From NCBI RefSeq assembly GCF_007301515.1, contig NZ_CP041666.1, positions 868,001-932,000 on the forward strand: a stretch of DNA of 64,000 nt, in the 5' to 3' direction. This DNA is from Radiobacillus deserti. GTDB lineage: Bacteria; Bacillota; Bacilli; Bacillales; Amphibacillaceae. Every line of letters starts with the position of its first letter. Position 1 is the first letter of the stretch. Made by a program: the position numbers and the translations under genes. Below, piece after piece: positions 26,076 through 34,444 of this stretch. The notes under the pieces are model-generated. The model was not told the DNA's origin. It worked only from the letters and a program-made list of their open reading frames with translations, and made no database searches.

Positions 26076-27623
26076 ATGTTACCAAAATACCATCATGAGC
26101 CATTCTTAGATTTCACTGTAGACAAAAACCGAAAAGAGCTAGAAGCTGCTCTCCAAAGTGTGGAAAAAGAATTAGGCCAAAACTATCCACTTGTTATCAA
26201 TGGGGAAAAAGTGGAAACAAACGATAAATTTGAATCCGTTAACCCAGCTGATAAATCACAAGTGATTGGGTATGCATCTAAGGCGACTACAGATCACGTG
26301 GAGAAAGCCTTTACTGCTGCGGAGCAAGCTGCGACTGCTTGGGCGCTTGTTGACCCAGAGCAACGTGCTAATATTTTAGTGCGTGCTGCTGCTATTATTC
26401 GTCGTCGCAAAGCATATTTTACAGCTCTTCTCATTAAAGAAGCAGGTAAACCATGGAAAGAAGCAGATGCGGATGTCGCGGAAGGTATTGATTTCATGGA
26501 ATATTATGCTCGTCAAATGATCGAGTTAAAAGACGGCAAACCATTGAATAGTCGTGAAGGAGAGCATAACCGTTACATCTATACACCAGCAGGAATCACC
26601 GTCGTTATTCCACCATGGAACTTCGCGTTTGCCATCATGGTTGGTACAACTGTTGCTCCATTAGTTGCTGGTAACACGGTTCTATTAAAACCAGCAGAGC
26701 CGACTCCAATCATTGCGTATAAATTCTTTGAGGTATTGGAAGAAGCAGGTCTTCCAAATGGAGTAGCAAACTTCATTACTGGTGATCCAGCTGAGATTGG
26801 TGATTACATGGTTGATCATCCGAAAACAGCGATCGTAACCTTCACTGGTTCTCGTGCAACGGGTACACGTATCTACAACCGTGCTTCTGTAGTGCAAGAA
26901 GGTCAAACACACTTGAAAAAGGTAATTGCAGAAATGGGCGGAAAAGATACTGTTGTAGTTGATGAAGACGCGGATCTTGAATTAGCGGCAGAGTCCATTT
27001 TAACTTCTGCATTTGGTTTCTCTGGTCAAAAATGTTCTGCAGGCTCTCGTGCTGTCGTTCATGAAAAAGTGTATGACGAAGTGGTAAGCAGAGTCGTAGA
27101 GTTAGCAAAAGAACTTTCTGTTGGGGATCCTTCAGAATACGGCATGTACATGGGACCTGTTGTAAACCAAAAAGCATTTGATAAAATTACTAGCTACATT
27201 GAAATTGGAAAAGAAGAAGGGAAGCTTGTTGCAGGTGGTTCTTACGATGATTCAAAAGGTTGGTTCGTCGACCCAACCATCTTTGCAGACGTAGATCCAA
27301 AAGCCCGTGTCATGCAAGAAGAAATCTTCGGACCAGTTTTAGCCTTCTCTAAAGCAAAAGATTTCGATCATGCTCTAGAAATTGCTAATAACACCGAGTA
27401 CGGTCTAACTGGTGCGGTAATCACGAAAAATCGTGACCACATCGAAAAAGCGAAATATGGCTTCCATGTTGGAAACCTATACTTCAACCGTAACTGTACA
27501 GGTGCGATTGTCGGATATCATCCATTTGGTGGATTCAAAATGTCTGGTACAGATTCCAAAGCAGGTGGACCAGATTATTTAATTCTTTATATGAACCCGA
27601 AAACTGTTTCGGAAATGTATTAA
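26076..27623 (+). CDS. pruA: L-glutamate gamma-semialdehyde (P5C) dehydrogenase
   Basis: A 515-residue aldehyde dehydrogenase, exactly the length of B. subtilis RocA and PutC, oxidising 1-pyrroline-5-carboxylate/glutamate semialdehyde to glutamate with NAD in proline and arginine breakdown. Visible motifs: PPWNFAFAIMVG and LLKPAEPTP for cofactor binding, FTGSRATG, the general base in EMGGKDTVVV, the catalytic Cys in FSGQKCSAGSR and the EEIFGPVLAF strand; the C-terminal PFGGFKMSGTDSKAGG is typical of this branch. RocA and PutC cannot be told apart here, as neither proline dehydrogenase nor arginase genes are adjacent. The ribosome site TTGGAGGAG precedes the ATG by 8 bases. Confidence 0.92.
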   Translation: MLPKYHHEPFLDFTVDKNRKELEAALQSVEKELGQNYPLVINGEKVETNDKFESVNPADKSQVIGYASKATTDHVEKAFTAAEQAATAWALVDPEQRANILVRAAAIIRRRKAYFTALLIKEAGKPWKEADADVAEGIDFMEYYARQMIELKDGKPLNSREGEHNRYIYTPAGITVVIPPWNFAFAIMVGTTVAPLVAGNTVLLKPAEPTPIIAYKFFEVLEEAGLPNGVANFITGDPAEIGDYMVDHPKTAIVTFTGSRATGTRIYNRASVVQEGQTHLKKVIAEMGGKDTVVVDEDADLELAAESILTSAFGFSGQKCSAGSRAVVHEKVYDEVVSRVVELAKELSVGDPSEYGMYMGPVVNQKAFDKITSYIEIGKEEGKLVAGGSYDDSKGWFVDPTIFADVDPKARVMQEEIFGPVLAFSKAKDFDHALEIANNTEYGLTGAVITKNRDHIEKAKYGFHVGNLYFNRNCTGAIVGYHPFGGFKMSGTDSKAGGPDYLILYMNPKTVSEMY

Positions 27624-27632
27624 TAGCAAGCT

Positions 27633-27662
27633 AAAACCCGAGTATCCGTACTCGGGTTTTAT
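27633..27662. terminator. bidirectional terminator between pruA and the YetF-like gene
   Basis: AAAACCCGAGTA and TACTCGGGTTTT form a perfect 12-bp stem with a 4-base loop; A and T runs flank it on both sides so it can act on both strands. Its right edge touches the stop codon of the minus-strand gene. Confidence 0.85.
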
Positions 27663-28525
27663 TTCATTTTCAAGAAGGTGTCTATGTTCCTAATCATTTC
27701 ACTCAACGTTCCCATCTCTTTCTCATAAGCTGCTTTAGCTTTCGAGTCCTTCGTCTTTGAGGCAAGTGTTTCTAATTCTTTTTGTGCTTTTTTCAATTTA
27801 TCAGTTAAAAGCTGCTCTTGTTTTATTTCTGGACGTGTAGCCTGTTCCTGATATAAATCCACAAAAACAGTCCCTTTTGAATCGATTTGTGCAGCGAATA
27901 CATCTTCAAATCGGTGTGCTCCTTGTTTCTTTACTTCTTCTAGTAACTGCTCTTCTGAAAATCCCATTTGTGTGAGACTTTTCTTTAATACATTCCCATC
28001 CATAATTACAACTTTTGGGGTATGCTCAGGTGGAATATCCAATCCAAGATCTTTTCGTGTTACTGGTTGACGATCCGTTTTTTTCATTACACTCATTCTT
28101 CCGTTCGTCTCCAGTACAGCAAGTTCCACATCCGAAAATGTAAAAGCATTTTCTTCTCTTAGGAAAAGGATTAAATCATCTAGTGTCATTTTTACTTTGA
28201 ACAAATTTTCTTCTAATATCTTGCCATTTTGAATAAGGACTGTCGGCCGGCCTTCGACGAGCATACGAAATCGAATAGATTTCATGGAAATAAAGCTCAA
28301 AAGCAAAGAGAACCCTCCAAATACGATTAGAGCCAAAAGGCCGTCAATCATGGTTAGGTTTTGGTTTACCGAGATTTCTGAAGCTAAGCTCCCAATCGTA
28401 ATTCCAATTACATAGTCAAAAAACGTTAAATGTGAAATTTGTTTTTTCCCCATGATACGCGCCATTAATAAAATGACGATAAAAGAGATAATGGACCGAA
28501 CTAAAATGAGTAAGAATTCAGGCAT
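27659..28525 (-). CDS. DUF421/YetF-family membrane protein
   Basis: A 288-residue protein with three N-terminal transmembrane helices (about residues 3-22, 33-55, 60-80). Two cytoplasmic alpha/beta repeats of the DUF421 (YetF) type follow, including VEGRPTVLIQNGKI and DDLILFLREENAFTFSDVELAVLE. A C-terminal Lys/Glu-rich coiled coil (about 215-288) extends it beyond the core. YetF-like proteins are widespread in spore formers and some are linked to spore membrane functions; biochemistry is unclear. ATG 28525 is chosen because GGAGG lies 8 bases upstream; a GTG at 28543 is less likely. It is divergent from a DUF4363 gene, a pairing seen in related genomes. Confidence 0.8.
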   Translation of the reverse strand: MPEFLLILVRSIISFIVILLMARIMGKKQISHLTFFDYVIGITIGSLASEISVNQNLTMIDGLLALIVFGGFSLLLSFISMKSIRFRMLVEGRPTVLIQNGKILEENLFKVKMTLDDLILFLREENAFTFSDVELAVLETNGRMSVMKKTDRQPVTRKDLGLDIPPEHTPKVVIMDGNVLKKSLTQMGFSEEQLLEEVKKQGAHRFEDVFAAQIDSKGTVFVDLYQEQATRPEIKQEQLLTDKLKKAQKELETLASKTKDSKAKAAYEKEMGTLSEMIRNIDTFLKMK

Positions 28526-28615
28526 GGAAATATCCTCCACCACTAATTTACGTTATGTTTCCCATTATTGGACAAATTACGAATAAGAATACATTAGGAA
28601 GGGGATTATGAGAGC

Positions 28616-28966
28616 ATGAAAAAAGTCAGGGAATTAATTCTCACAAGTATTGTTGTGATTTGTTTATTAGGGGGATGGGGAGTGAAGGAGACGGAAAATC
28701 CATTTATACGTACGATTGATGAAATTAATGAGCAAACGGATGAAAAAAACTGGAAGGAAGCAACGGAAGAGACAGAAAAACTGAGGGACATGTATGAGCG
28801 AGAAAAATGGAAGTACCAACTCTTAGGAGAAGAAAGCAGTTATAAAGGGATAGAGAGAGAAATCGAGAAGCTCTTGGCTGCATTAGGGGAAAAGGATAAT
28901 CAACAATCGAAAGTTAGCACGGCGACGATAAAGGTTTTGTACCGAGATATTTATTTCATGCCTTAA
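28616..28966 (+). CDS. DUF4363 family protein
   Basis: A 116-residue protein with an N-terminal signal-anchor helix (about residues 6-24) followed by a soluble, mainly helical extracytoplasmic domain (TIDEINEQTDEKNWKEATEE and EKWKYQLLGEESSYKGIERE). The pattern and size match DUF4363, a family often encoded next to YetF/DUF421 genes, as here in divergent arrangement. Function unknown; a membrane-tethered partner of the YetF-like protein is a reasonable inference from context. The ribosome site GGAAGGGG lies 12 bases before the ATG. Confidence 0.65.
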   Translation: MKKVRELILTSIVVICLLGGWGVKETENPFIRTIDEINEQTDEKNWKEATEETEKLRDMYEREKWKYQLLGEESSYKGIEREIEKLLAALGEKDNQQSKVSTATIKVLYRDIYFMP

Positions 28967-28969
28967 GAA

Positions 28970-29005
28970 AAGAGCACTCGGAATCCCGATGTGCTCTTTT
29001 GTTTA
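28970..29005. terminator. bidirectional terminator
   Basis: AAAAGAGCAC and GTGCTCTTTT form a 10-bp stem around a 13-14-base loop, between the convergent DUF4363 and queuosine transporter genes. Confidence 0.8.
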
Positions 29006-29008
29006 TTC

Positions 29009-29605
29009 TTATTTTTTAGCAAAGTACACTAATAGATATGCGATTGGTGTGTCAATCAAGGCAATTAAGAATTTCACTGCGTACTGACCGGCAATCATTG
29101 TGAGCAAAACGGTGTTTGGAACTGTCCCGTAAAAGGCTATCGTAATAAATACAGTCGTGTCGACTAATTGACTAAGCATCGTTGAAACGTTGTTCCGTAA
29201 CCATAACTTTTTCTCCCCATGCTGCTTCTTCAAGCGATGGAATATGAATACATCAATATTTTGACTAAGCAAATATGCTATCAAGCTTGCTACCATGACA
29301 CGAAAGCTGCCACTAAGAATGGTAGCAAAGGATTCTTGATTTTCGAAAACTGGTGCGGATGGTAGTTGAATCGCCAAATAAATAAAGATAAGAGCAACTA
29401 CTTGTGCAAAGAAGCCAGCTTTCACAGTACTTTGGGCTGCTTTTTTTCCATATACTTCTCCAATCACATCGGTGATTAGATACGTTACTACATATACGAT
29501 TACAGCAGCAGGGAGCATGATATTGCCTATGCTGAACAGTTTAACACCAAGGATATTGGATAATATTAATAATCCAGCGAACAGTGCATTTAAATACATG
29601 AACAT
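29009..29605 (-). CDS. VUT-family queuosine precursor transporter (YhhQ/YpdP-like)
   Basis: A 198-residue membrane protein with about six hydrophobic segments and the family signatures LILSNILGVKLFSIG and VTYLITDVIGEVYGKKAA (about residues 12-60), plus the SQLVDTTVFITIAFYGT segment typical of YhhQ/YpdP VUT transporters. Members import preQ0/preQ1-type 7-deazaguanines. The position directly after queF (44 bases), under the same preQ1 riboswitch, supports this. ATG 29605 fits AAAGGA better than the preceding in-frame TTG. It is the last gene of the queuosine transcript, with a terminator beyond it. Confidence 0.85.
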   Translation of the reverse strand: MFMYLNALFAGLLILSNILGVKLFSIGNIMLPAAVIVYVVTYLITDVIGEVYGKKAAQSTVKAGFFAQVVALIFIYLAIQLPSAPVFENQESFATILSGSFRVMVASLIAYLLSQNIDVFIFHRLKKQHGEKKLWLRNNVSTMLSQLVDTTVFITIAFYGTVPNTVLLTMIAGQYAVKFLIALIDTPIAYLLVYFAKK

Positions 29606-29651
29606 CAAAAAATCATCCTTTCTTTTGAAGAAAGGAACTAGCTAACCCTCA

Positions 29652-30149
29652 TTAGCGATTATCAATTTTTTCTGGATACATATCATGATTCATCATACGG
29701 TGATCAGCCATTTTTTCAAACTTCGTTCCAGGACGTCCATAGTTGCAATATGGATCGATAGAAATTCCCCCTCTTGGTGTAAATTTCCCCCATACTTCGA
29801 TATAACGTGGATTCATTAAATCAATTAAGTCGTTCATAATGATATTCATGCTATCTTCATGAAAGTCTCCATGGTTACGAAAGCTAAACAAGTATAGTTT
29901 TAATGATTTACTTTCTACCATTTTTTCGTCTGGAATGTAACTAATATAGACAGTCCCAAAGTCAGGTTGTCCGGTTTTTGGGCAAAGTGTCGTAAATTCG
30001 GGGCAATTAAATTTTACAAAGTAATCTCGATTCACATGCTTGTTATCAAAAGTTTCCAAGACTTCTGGTGCATAGTCAAACGCATATGATGTAGCTTGAT
30101 TACCGAGTAAGGTAAGATCCTTTAGATCGTCATCTCTTCTTCCTGCCAT
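29652..30149 (-). CDS. queF: NADPH-dependent preQ0 reductase (7-cyano-7-deazaguanine reductase)
   Basis: A 165-residue T-fold enzyme that reduces preQ0 to preQ1 with NADPH in queuosine biosynthesis. The type I QueF signature is present: the active-site Cys in FTTLCPKTGQPDFG (about 53-57), the QueF motif ESKSLKLYLFSFRNHGDFHE (about 77-96) and the C-terminal YCNYGRPG. Length is that of the B. subtilis enzyme. AAAGGAGG lies upstream of ATG 30149. A preQ1-I riboswitch with a terminator stands in its leader, so expression should fall when preQ1 is plentiful. Confidence 0.95.
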   Translation of the reverse strand: MAGRRDDDLKDLTLLGNQATSYAFDYAPEVLETFDNKHVNRDYFVKFNCPEFTTLCPKTGQPDFGTVYISYIPDEKMVESKSLKLYLFSFRNHGDFHEDSMNIIMNDLIDLMNPRYIEVWGKFTPRGGISIDPYCNYGRPGTKFEKMADHRMMNHDMYPEKIDNR

Positions 30150-30170
30150 GATATAAGCCTCCTTTAACAA

Positions 30171-30200
30171 ATAAAAAAGTCACGCCCCAAGGGACATGAC
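30171..30200 (-). terminator. riboswitch-controlled terminator in the queF leader
   Basis: On the minus strand GTCATGTCCC pairs with GGGCGTGAC (two G-U pairs) and is followed by TTTTTTATTT. GGACAT just after the aptamer (before 30200) can pair with ATGTCC of the terminator, giving the alternative antiterminator. Confidence 0.75.
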
Positions 30201-30220
30201 TGTATAAATCACTGATATGT

Positions 30221-30258
30221 CCTTAGTTTTTTATAGAGGGTTTATGCTAAGAACCTCT
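30221..30258 (-). promoter_or_regulatory. preQ1-I riboswitch aptamer
   Basis: On the minus strand AGAGGTTCTTAGCATAAACC continues as CCTCTATAAAAAACTAAGG. This matches the compact preQ1 class I aptamer: an AGAGG/CCTCT stem, the C-rich loop and an A-rich tail ending in CTAAGG that forms the pseudoknot. It is close to the B. subtilis queC leader version. It controls queF and the precursor transporter. Confidence 0.92.
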
Positions 30259-30463
30259 CCGCTATTAAACGGATTATCCATTTACTCGACTAAGTATAGG
30301 CGGCAATGACTTGGAAGTCAACTATTTCTTTGTGAGAGGGTATTAAGTAAAGAGAGACAACATTGACAATTGTTAATATAGTTAAATAGAGAAAAAAGTT
30401 TAAGCCAAAATAACCCGAATGAAGTCTAATAAGAGAAGGCTATAGCGGGGGAGGATAAAAAAA

Positions 30464-30976
30464 ATGGATAAATTAGTGAAAAAGGCTCAAAAAGGGGATG
30501 AAAAAGCTTTTTTAAAACTATTCCAGCGCTTTGAAAAAGATATTTATAGAATGGCCTACGTATATGTGAAAAATGAAGGGGACGCACTGGATGTTGTCCA
30601 AGAAGTGGCTTATCGTTCGTTTAAGAAAATTGGAACATTGAAAAAGCCAGAGTATGTAAAGTCATGGTTTATTAAAATTGCTGTTACATGCTCCATCGAT
30701 GTATTAAGAAAAAGTAAAAAAGTCATTCATCTAAACCCTGAATATGAAGAATTTATAGGGAAGGAAGAGGAAGATGTTTCGCTTTCCATCACACTACAGG
30801 ACTTAATGAATCAACTTGATGAAGATGAAAAAAGCATCATACTCCTTAAATATTATAAAGGCTATTCTTTCAAAGAAATAGCAGAACTCTTAGAACTTCC
30901 ACTAGGAACTGCAAAATCTATTTTATATCGAGCGCTTAGTAAGCTTCGACAAAAATTAAAAGGAGTTGAGATGTAA
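30464..30976 (+). CDS. ECF RNA polymerase sigma factor (SigV/SigM-like)
   Basis: A 170-residue sigma factor with region 2 (about residues 10-80, RMAYVYVKNEGDALDVVQEV then KSWFIKIAVTCSIDVLRK) and region 4 (about 110-165, LLKYYKGYSFKEIAELLELP and GTAKSILYRALSKLRQKLK). It is expected to direct transcription in response to an envelope signal. The ATG follows GGGGGAGG by 7-8 bases. The next gene starts on its stop codon (1-base overlap, TAATG) and encodes a DUF4179 membrane protein that is the likely anti-sigma factor. I found no convincing TGAAAC/CGTC promoter in front of it. Confidence 0.9.
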   Translation: MDKLVKKAQKGDEKAFLKLFQRFEKDIYRMAYVYVKNEGDALDVVQEVAYRSFKKIGTLKKPEYVKSWFIKIAVTCSIDVLRKSKKVIHLNPEYEEFIGKEEEDVSLSITLQDLMNQLDEDEKSIILLKYYKGYSFKEIAELLELPLGTAKSILYRALSKLRQKLKGVEM

Positions 30977-32079
30977 TGAGTCACTTAAAAGAGGAGCTCG
31001 AACAAATCAAGATACCGAAGGGCTTACACGAACGTGCGAAGCTTGGGGTTCGAAAAGCTAGTTCCGAGATGCCGTATCGTCGTCATTCACCAGCATGGTA
31101 CAAAAGAGTAGCCATAGCTGCGTTAATAGGTATTTTTTCCATTTCCATTTTGACCTTTACACCAGTTCTTGCAGCTATACAGGAGATGTATGACAAAATC
31201 TTTGTAAGTGATCACATTGATGATCAAGGCTTGCAGAAAGTATTAGAAGAAGGATATGGCCAAGCGATTAACAAAACCTATTATGATGAGAAGCATGACA
31301 TCACAGTAGAGTTCCAGAGTATTCTAACCGATTCAAAAGAAACCAAGCTTTTGCTGACTTATCAAAGTGAAAGTACGGACTTACAAAATTATTCTTTAGA
31401 CATTTTTGAAGGGAAGAGCTCCGTATTTGTCGTAGATGCGAGTGGTAGGGAAAAGGAACTAAACCATGTGGGCTGGGGTAGTAGATATTATGACAAGAGC
31501 GAGAACAAAGTCGTTCAGGCTCTAGCCTTTGATTCTATTGAAAAATTTGAAGGACAAGATATTACGTTAGAGCTGAGAAATATAACTGAGTGGAATGATA
31601 GTAATGAGGGGCCGTCATTTATTAAGATTGAAACGACATGGCCATTGAAGCTTAATCTTACGGAATCCTATATAGCGGAACGTGAAACAATTAAACTAAA
31701 CAAGGAATTTACATTCAAAAATGAAACATACACGATAAAAGAGGTAGAGTACTCGGCATTTGATACCCGTATAGTTGTAACAGGGACGGATACTGGACCA
31801 TATGTGGATGAAACCGGAGAAAAGTTCGATGTCATGAGTAAATTAGAAAAGCAATATCTAAATGCAAGAAAGATTGAAAAAGGATATGGCTACTCTGTGG
31901 ATAAATCAAAGTCTGGAGTTTTTCTAAAGGCTGATGGAGAGAAAATAGAGCCGATTTTTAATAAAAATGAACTTCCAGGGCCGTTAGGACAATATGTATT
32001 AGTATTTGCACCAGTAGAAAATCATCAAGACACGGTTCTCGAAGTAGGGGAAAATCTTACGGTACCGTTAACGCCATAG
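30976..32079 (+). CDS. DUF4179-type membrane anti-sigma factor
   Basis: A 367-residue protein with a cytoplasmic N-terminus (about 1-42), a single transmembrane helix (about 45-66, VAIAALIGIFSISILTFTPVL) and a long extracytoplasmic region. The first part (about 75-210: DEKHDITVEFQSILTDSKET, LLLTYQSE) matches DUF4179, found in the sensor part of anti-sigma factors partnered with ECF sigmas. Translational coupling to the upstream sigma gene supports this. The C-terminal 130 residues form a second beta-rich domain. A dispersed repeat copy begins at the first base after its stop codon. Confidence 0.75.
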   Translation: MSHLKEELEQIKIPKGLHERAKLGVRKASSEMPYRRHSPAWYKRVAIAALIGIFSISILTFTPVLAAIQEMYDKIFVSDHIDDQGLQKVLEEGYGQAINKTYYDEKHDITVEFQSILTDSKETKLLLTYQSESTDLQNYSLDIFEGKSSVFVVDASGREKELNHVGWGSRYYDKSENKVVQALAFDSIEKFEGQDITLELRNITEWNDSNEGPSFIKIETTWPLKLNLTESYIAERETIKLNKEFTFKNETYTIKEVEYSAFDTRIVVTGTDTGPYVDETGEKFDVMSKLEKQYLNARKIEKGYGYSVDKSKSGVFLKADGEKIEPIFNKNELPGPLGQYVLVFAPVENHQDTVLEVGENLTVPLTP

Positions 32080-32274
32080 AGGGGCTGGGACATAACGAAA
32101 AAGATAAGATAAGCCTAAAAGCCGAACAACAGCCTATACTAGCTCCGGAACTATACGTAGACTCCAGTGGGAGACTCACCAGCCGCCCGCGGAAAGCGTC
32201 GTATATTTCCGGAGCGGGGTATAGGTATTAATTATAATTGTTCGTTTTTTCATTGCTTACTATGTCTCAACCTC
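32080..32274 (+). repeat. dispersed palindromic repeat, copy 2
   Basis: About 195 bp, same orientation as copy 1 and close to it over AGGGGCTGGGACATAACG, GCCGAACAACAGCCTATACT, AGCTCCGGAA, CCCGCGGAAAGCGT and the TTATAATTGTTCGTTTTTTC tail. It lacks the GTGAGACCCC insertion of copy 1. It occupies the whole space between the stop codon of the DUF4179 gene (32079) and the stop codon of the convergent YpzI-like gene (32279), so it may serve as the terminator for both. Confidence 0.85.
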
Positions 32275-32278
32275 ATTT

Positions 32279-32416
32279 TTATGATTGACGCTTATTTGAA
32301 CCTCTTACATCATTCTTAGCTAATTTAGTAGCTCCGCCATAATGTAAGTCTTGATCGCGATCAGCTTCTACTTTTCCTTCTTTTCTTAGCTTCTTTTCTT
32401 GACGGTCTCTTCCCAT
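32279..32416 (-). CDS. YpzI-family small protein
   Basis: A 45-residue, very hydrophilic protein beginning MGRDRQEKKLRKEGKVEADR followed by DQDLHYGGATKLAKN. This matches the YpzI family of tiny Bacillaceae proteins (MGKDRQEK.., ..DRDQ..HY.GATK) as I recall it; function unknown, possibly spore related. GGGAGGT lies 7 bases before the ATG. Its stop codon abuts the dispersed repeat. Confidence 0.75.
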   Translation of the reverse strand: MGRDRQEKKLRKEGKVEADRDQDLHYGGATKLAKNDVRGSNKRQS

Positions 32417-32646
32417 TTCTCATACCTCCCATCTTTTCTTTTTTAGTGTTTACTATAACGAAAGAAAATACAATTAAAATCCTGTATGACAGATATTTCC
32501 TCTCAGAAATGCGGATCAGAAGAATTGATTAATCTGGTCAAACGAATTAAGATTTAACTAAATATACTGCTTTCATGGGGTATTATTACATGGACTACCG
32601 ATAAACATGAGTATTGTGCCTACAAACGAACAAAGTTGGTGTAATC

Positions 32647-33072
32647 GTGATACAAGTTCTTAAGAAATCCTTATTAATTGGTGTAGGATCCATCTCTGTC
32701 GCACTTGGAGTGTTAGGGATTTTTCTCCCATTGCTACCAACGACACCTTTTTTGCTGCTTGCAGCATTTTGCTATGTCAGAAGCTCGGATAGACTATACA
32801 ACTGGTTAATGAATCACAAGCAATTGAACATTTATATCAAGAGCTTTCGTAAAGGGGAAGGAATTCCTCTAAAAGCGAAGATTTTTAGCATTGCTTTTAT
32901 ATGGATTACCATTTTATTTTCAGCCATTGTTGTGCCTTTTCTATGGGTGAAGATCATGCTATTGACAGGTGCTACGGTTTATACCGTATTAGTTTTAAAG
33001 CAAAAAACGCTAAAGGAAACTCCAGACGAGATTGTTGCTTCTCAACCTAGTGAAAAAGATCAAACGATGTAG
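32647..33072 (+). CDS. DUF454 (YbaN-like) inner membrane protein
   Basis: A 141-residue membrane protein with the DUF454 signature GVLGIFLPLLPTTPFLLLAA (about residues 19-38) followed by FCYVRSSDRLYNWLMNH and two further hydrophobic segments (about 75-115). YbaN-type proteins are small, widely conserved membrane proteins of unknown function. GTG 32647 is proposed as start: GTTGGTG precedes it and the upstream in-frame region from 32614 reads as non-conserved leader. The call of start is uncertain; the coding frame is clear. Confidence 0.75.
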   Translation: MIQVLKKSLLIGVGSISVALGVLGIFLPLLPTTPFLLLAAFCYVRSSDRLYNWLMNHKQLNIYIKSFRKGEGIPLKAKIFSIAFIWITILFSAIVVPFLWVKIMLLTGATVYTVLVLKQKTLKETPDEIVASQPSEKDQTM

Positions 33073-33196
33073 ATAAGCGCTATTACAGCGTCTTTATTGC
33101 GTTTATCACATCATTTTTCTCTTCTATTAGATAAGTGCCCTCCCGCTTTTTCTTTTCGTTACATATGTTGTGATAAAGAGCTAAGGGGGTGAGAGC

Positions 33197-33379
33197 ATGG
33201 GATTTGGTTATGGATACGGATACGGCGGTTATGGCCGCAAATGTAAACCAGTTGCTGGAGCGTATACAGGTGGAAACAATGACTTCATCTTGTTAGTGGT
33301 ACTGTTCGTTTTACTAGTCATTGTCGGTATAAGTTATTACGGTGGAGAAGATTGCCCACCGGGAACGGTAGCTGAATAA
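33197..33379 (+). CDS. YjcZ-family small sporulation protein
   Basis: A 60-residue protein with a Gly/Tyr-rich N-terminus (MGFGYGYGYGGYG) and the hydrophobic motif NDFILLVVLFVLLVIVGISY that defines the YjcZ/SscA family of short spore-associated proteins. Unlike most members, it has a basic/Cys linker (RKCKPVAGAYTGG) before the helix and a C-terminal extension with a second Cys. The ribosome site AAGGGGGTG precedes the ATG by 7 bases. Expected in the mother cell during sporulation by family knowledge only. Confidence 0.8.
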   Translation: MGFGYGYGYGGYGRKCKPVAGAYTGGNNDFILLVVLFVLLVIVGISYYGGEDCPPGTVAE

Positions 33380-33384
33380 TAGCG

Positions 33385-33419
33385 AAAACAGCCATTCCTA
33401 AAGGATGGCTGTTTCTTTA
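33385..33419. terminator. bidirectional terminator
   Basis: AAACAGCCAT and ATGGCTGTTT, with further pairing inward, make a strong stem between the YjcZ-like gene and the convergent GNAT gene; T-rich on both exits. Confidence 0.8.
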
Positions 33420-33842
33420 TAATTTTCGCTCCATAATAACAGATATTTCTTGAAATCCCATGGCTTCGTACAACTTCTTTGCTTCATTTCCAGCAAATAC
33501 ATTTAATTGTATGTCCTCTAAGCCTCGTTGTTTACAGACGAAGAGTGCTTTCTCCATTAGCTGCTTTCCCCATCCTTGTTTTCGGTAAGAGGGAAAGATA
33601 TATACCTCGGATATCATGCCTTTCATTTTGTTTGTATAGATGTCAAAAACGTCGCCGAAGATAATCCATCCAGCTATTTTCCCTTGGTTTACTAATACGA
33701 GATATACGCTGTTTTCTACAAATTGATCGGACTGTAGATGGGGGGATTCCTTGACGTACCCAGCAGAAAGCTCTGAGACAATTTGATGCCCCATATGTCG
33801 GATATAACGGATTTCCGATGGGGATGCTATTTTAATTTGCAT
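33417..33842 (-). CDS. GNAT-family N-acetyltransferase
   Basis: A 141-residue acetyl-CoA-dependent acyltransferase. Motif A is visible (ISEVYIFPSYRKQGWGKQLMEKAL, with the R/Q-x-x-G-x-G/A CoA loop around residues 86-92) together with a C-terminal ELYEAMGF-type motif B (KKLYEAMGFQEIS). Substrate unknown. ATG 33842 is selected because AAGGAGG lies 7 bases upstream; a GTG at 33848 is too close to that site. Single gene. Confidence 0.8.
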   Translation of the reverse strand: MQIKIASPSEIRYIRHMGHQIVSELSAGYVKESPHLQSDQFVENSVYLVLVNQGKIAGWIIFGDVFDIYTNKMKGMISEVYIFPSYRKQGWGKQLMEKALFVCKQRGLEDIQLNVFAGNEAKKLYEAMGFQEISVIMERKL

Positions 33843-34033
33843 ACGCACGCCTCCTTACTAAAGCGTATTCGTATGAAATCTAAATGGTACCGAAAATTCC
33901 TTTTTCCTTGTGAAATCATTCAAGTTTCTACACATACATTATCCCTTATAAGGAATATTAATTGCTTTCCAACTTTTTTATATAATTACTTTTATTTTTC
34001 TTTGAAAAAGAAAGAATCAGGGGAGTTAAGTTT

Positions 34034-34062
34034 TTGACAAATTTGATAAATTAGTATATATT
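34034..34062 (+). promoter_or_regulatory. near-consensus sigma-A promoter without an adjacent gene
   Basis: TTGACA (34034-34039), 17-base spacer, TATATT (34057-34062). This is one of the best promoters in the window, yet the next gene starts more than 400 bases downstream. Confidence 0.65.
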
Positions 34063-34065
34063 ATC

Positions 34066-34100
34066 AAATAACCTAACATTCGAAAAAGGGTTATTTTTCC
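34066..34100 (+). terminator. hairpin directly after the promoter (attenuator-like)
   Basis: AATAACC and GGGTTATT pair around a 14-16-base loop and are followed by TTTCC. It lies within the first 40 transcribed bases and could terminate a very short RNA or act as an attenuator. Confidence 0.4.
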
Positions 34101-34362
34101 TTCTCATTTATTTTGGCTTTAGCATTTTTTTAATATTTATATATTGATGAAATGAAAAAGCTTTAAACAGATGAGGATGGAAGGTAATGTGATATAGTGC
34201 AAGGTGTTAGATTAGATGGACGTATAAGAAGAGCAGGATGTAAACATTTATTTAAGGTAGTTCTTCAAAAAACTTAGTTGAAGTTAGTTGAAGTAAAACC
34301 GACAATTCTCAAGATTCAATGATTCACGATCATTGGAATTTTGAAGTTGTCGGTTTTTGTTT
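34069..34362 (+). ncRNA. candidate small RNA upstream of dabB
   Basis: A transcript from the strong promoter at 34034-34062 to the strong terminator at 34295-34362 would be about 290 bases long. I see no convincing gene in it; a GTG-started frame of about 26 codons near 34197 lacks a well-spaced ribosome site. A tandem TTAGTTGAAG repeat lies just before the terminator. It could be an independent sRNA or the leader of the bicarbonate uptake operon; only position supports the latter. Confidence 0.35.
34295..34362 (+). terminator. strong terminator hairpin before dabB
   Basis: AAAACCGACAA pairs with TTGTCGGTTTT and, further inside, CAATGAT pairs with ATCATTG around a 5-base loop; a run of TTTTTGTTTTTT follows. 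No protein gene ends in front of it. Confidence 0.8.
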
Positions 34363-34412
34363 TTTAAGTAGATACAATCTACACAATAGTCAGGATAGAG
34401 TTCATAAAAGGT

Positions 34413-34444
34413 TTGACCGTTGACAAAGATATATAAGATATATT
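34413..34444 (+). promoter_or_regulatory. promoter region of dabB
   Basis: TTGACC (34413-34418) and a second TTGACA (34420-34425) precede an AT-rich ATATAAGATATAT block about 35 bases before the start codon. The exact -35/-10 pair is ambiguous. Confidence 0.4.
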
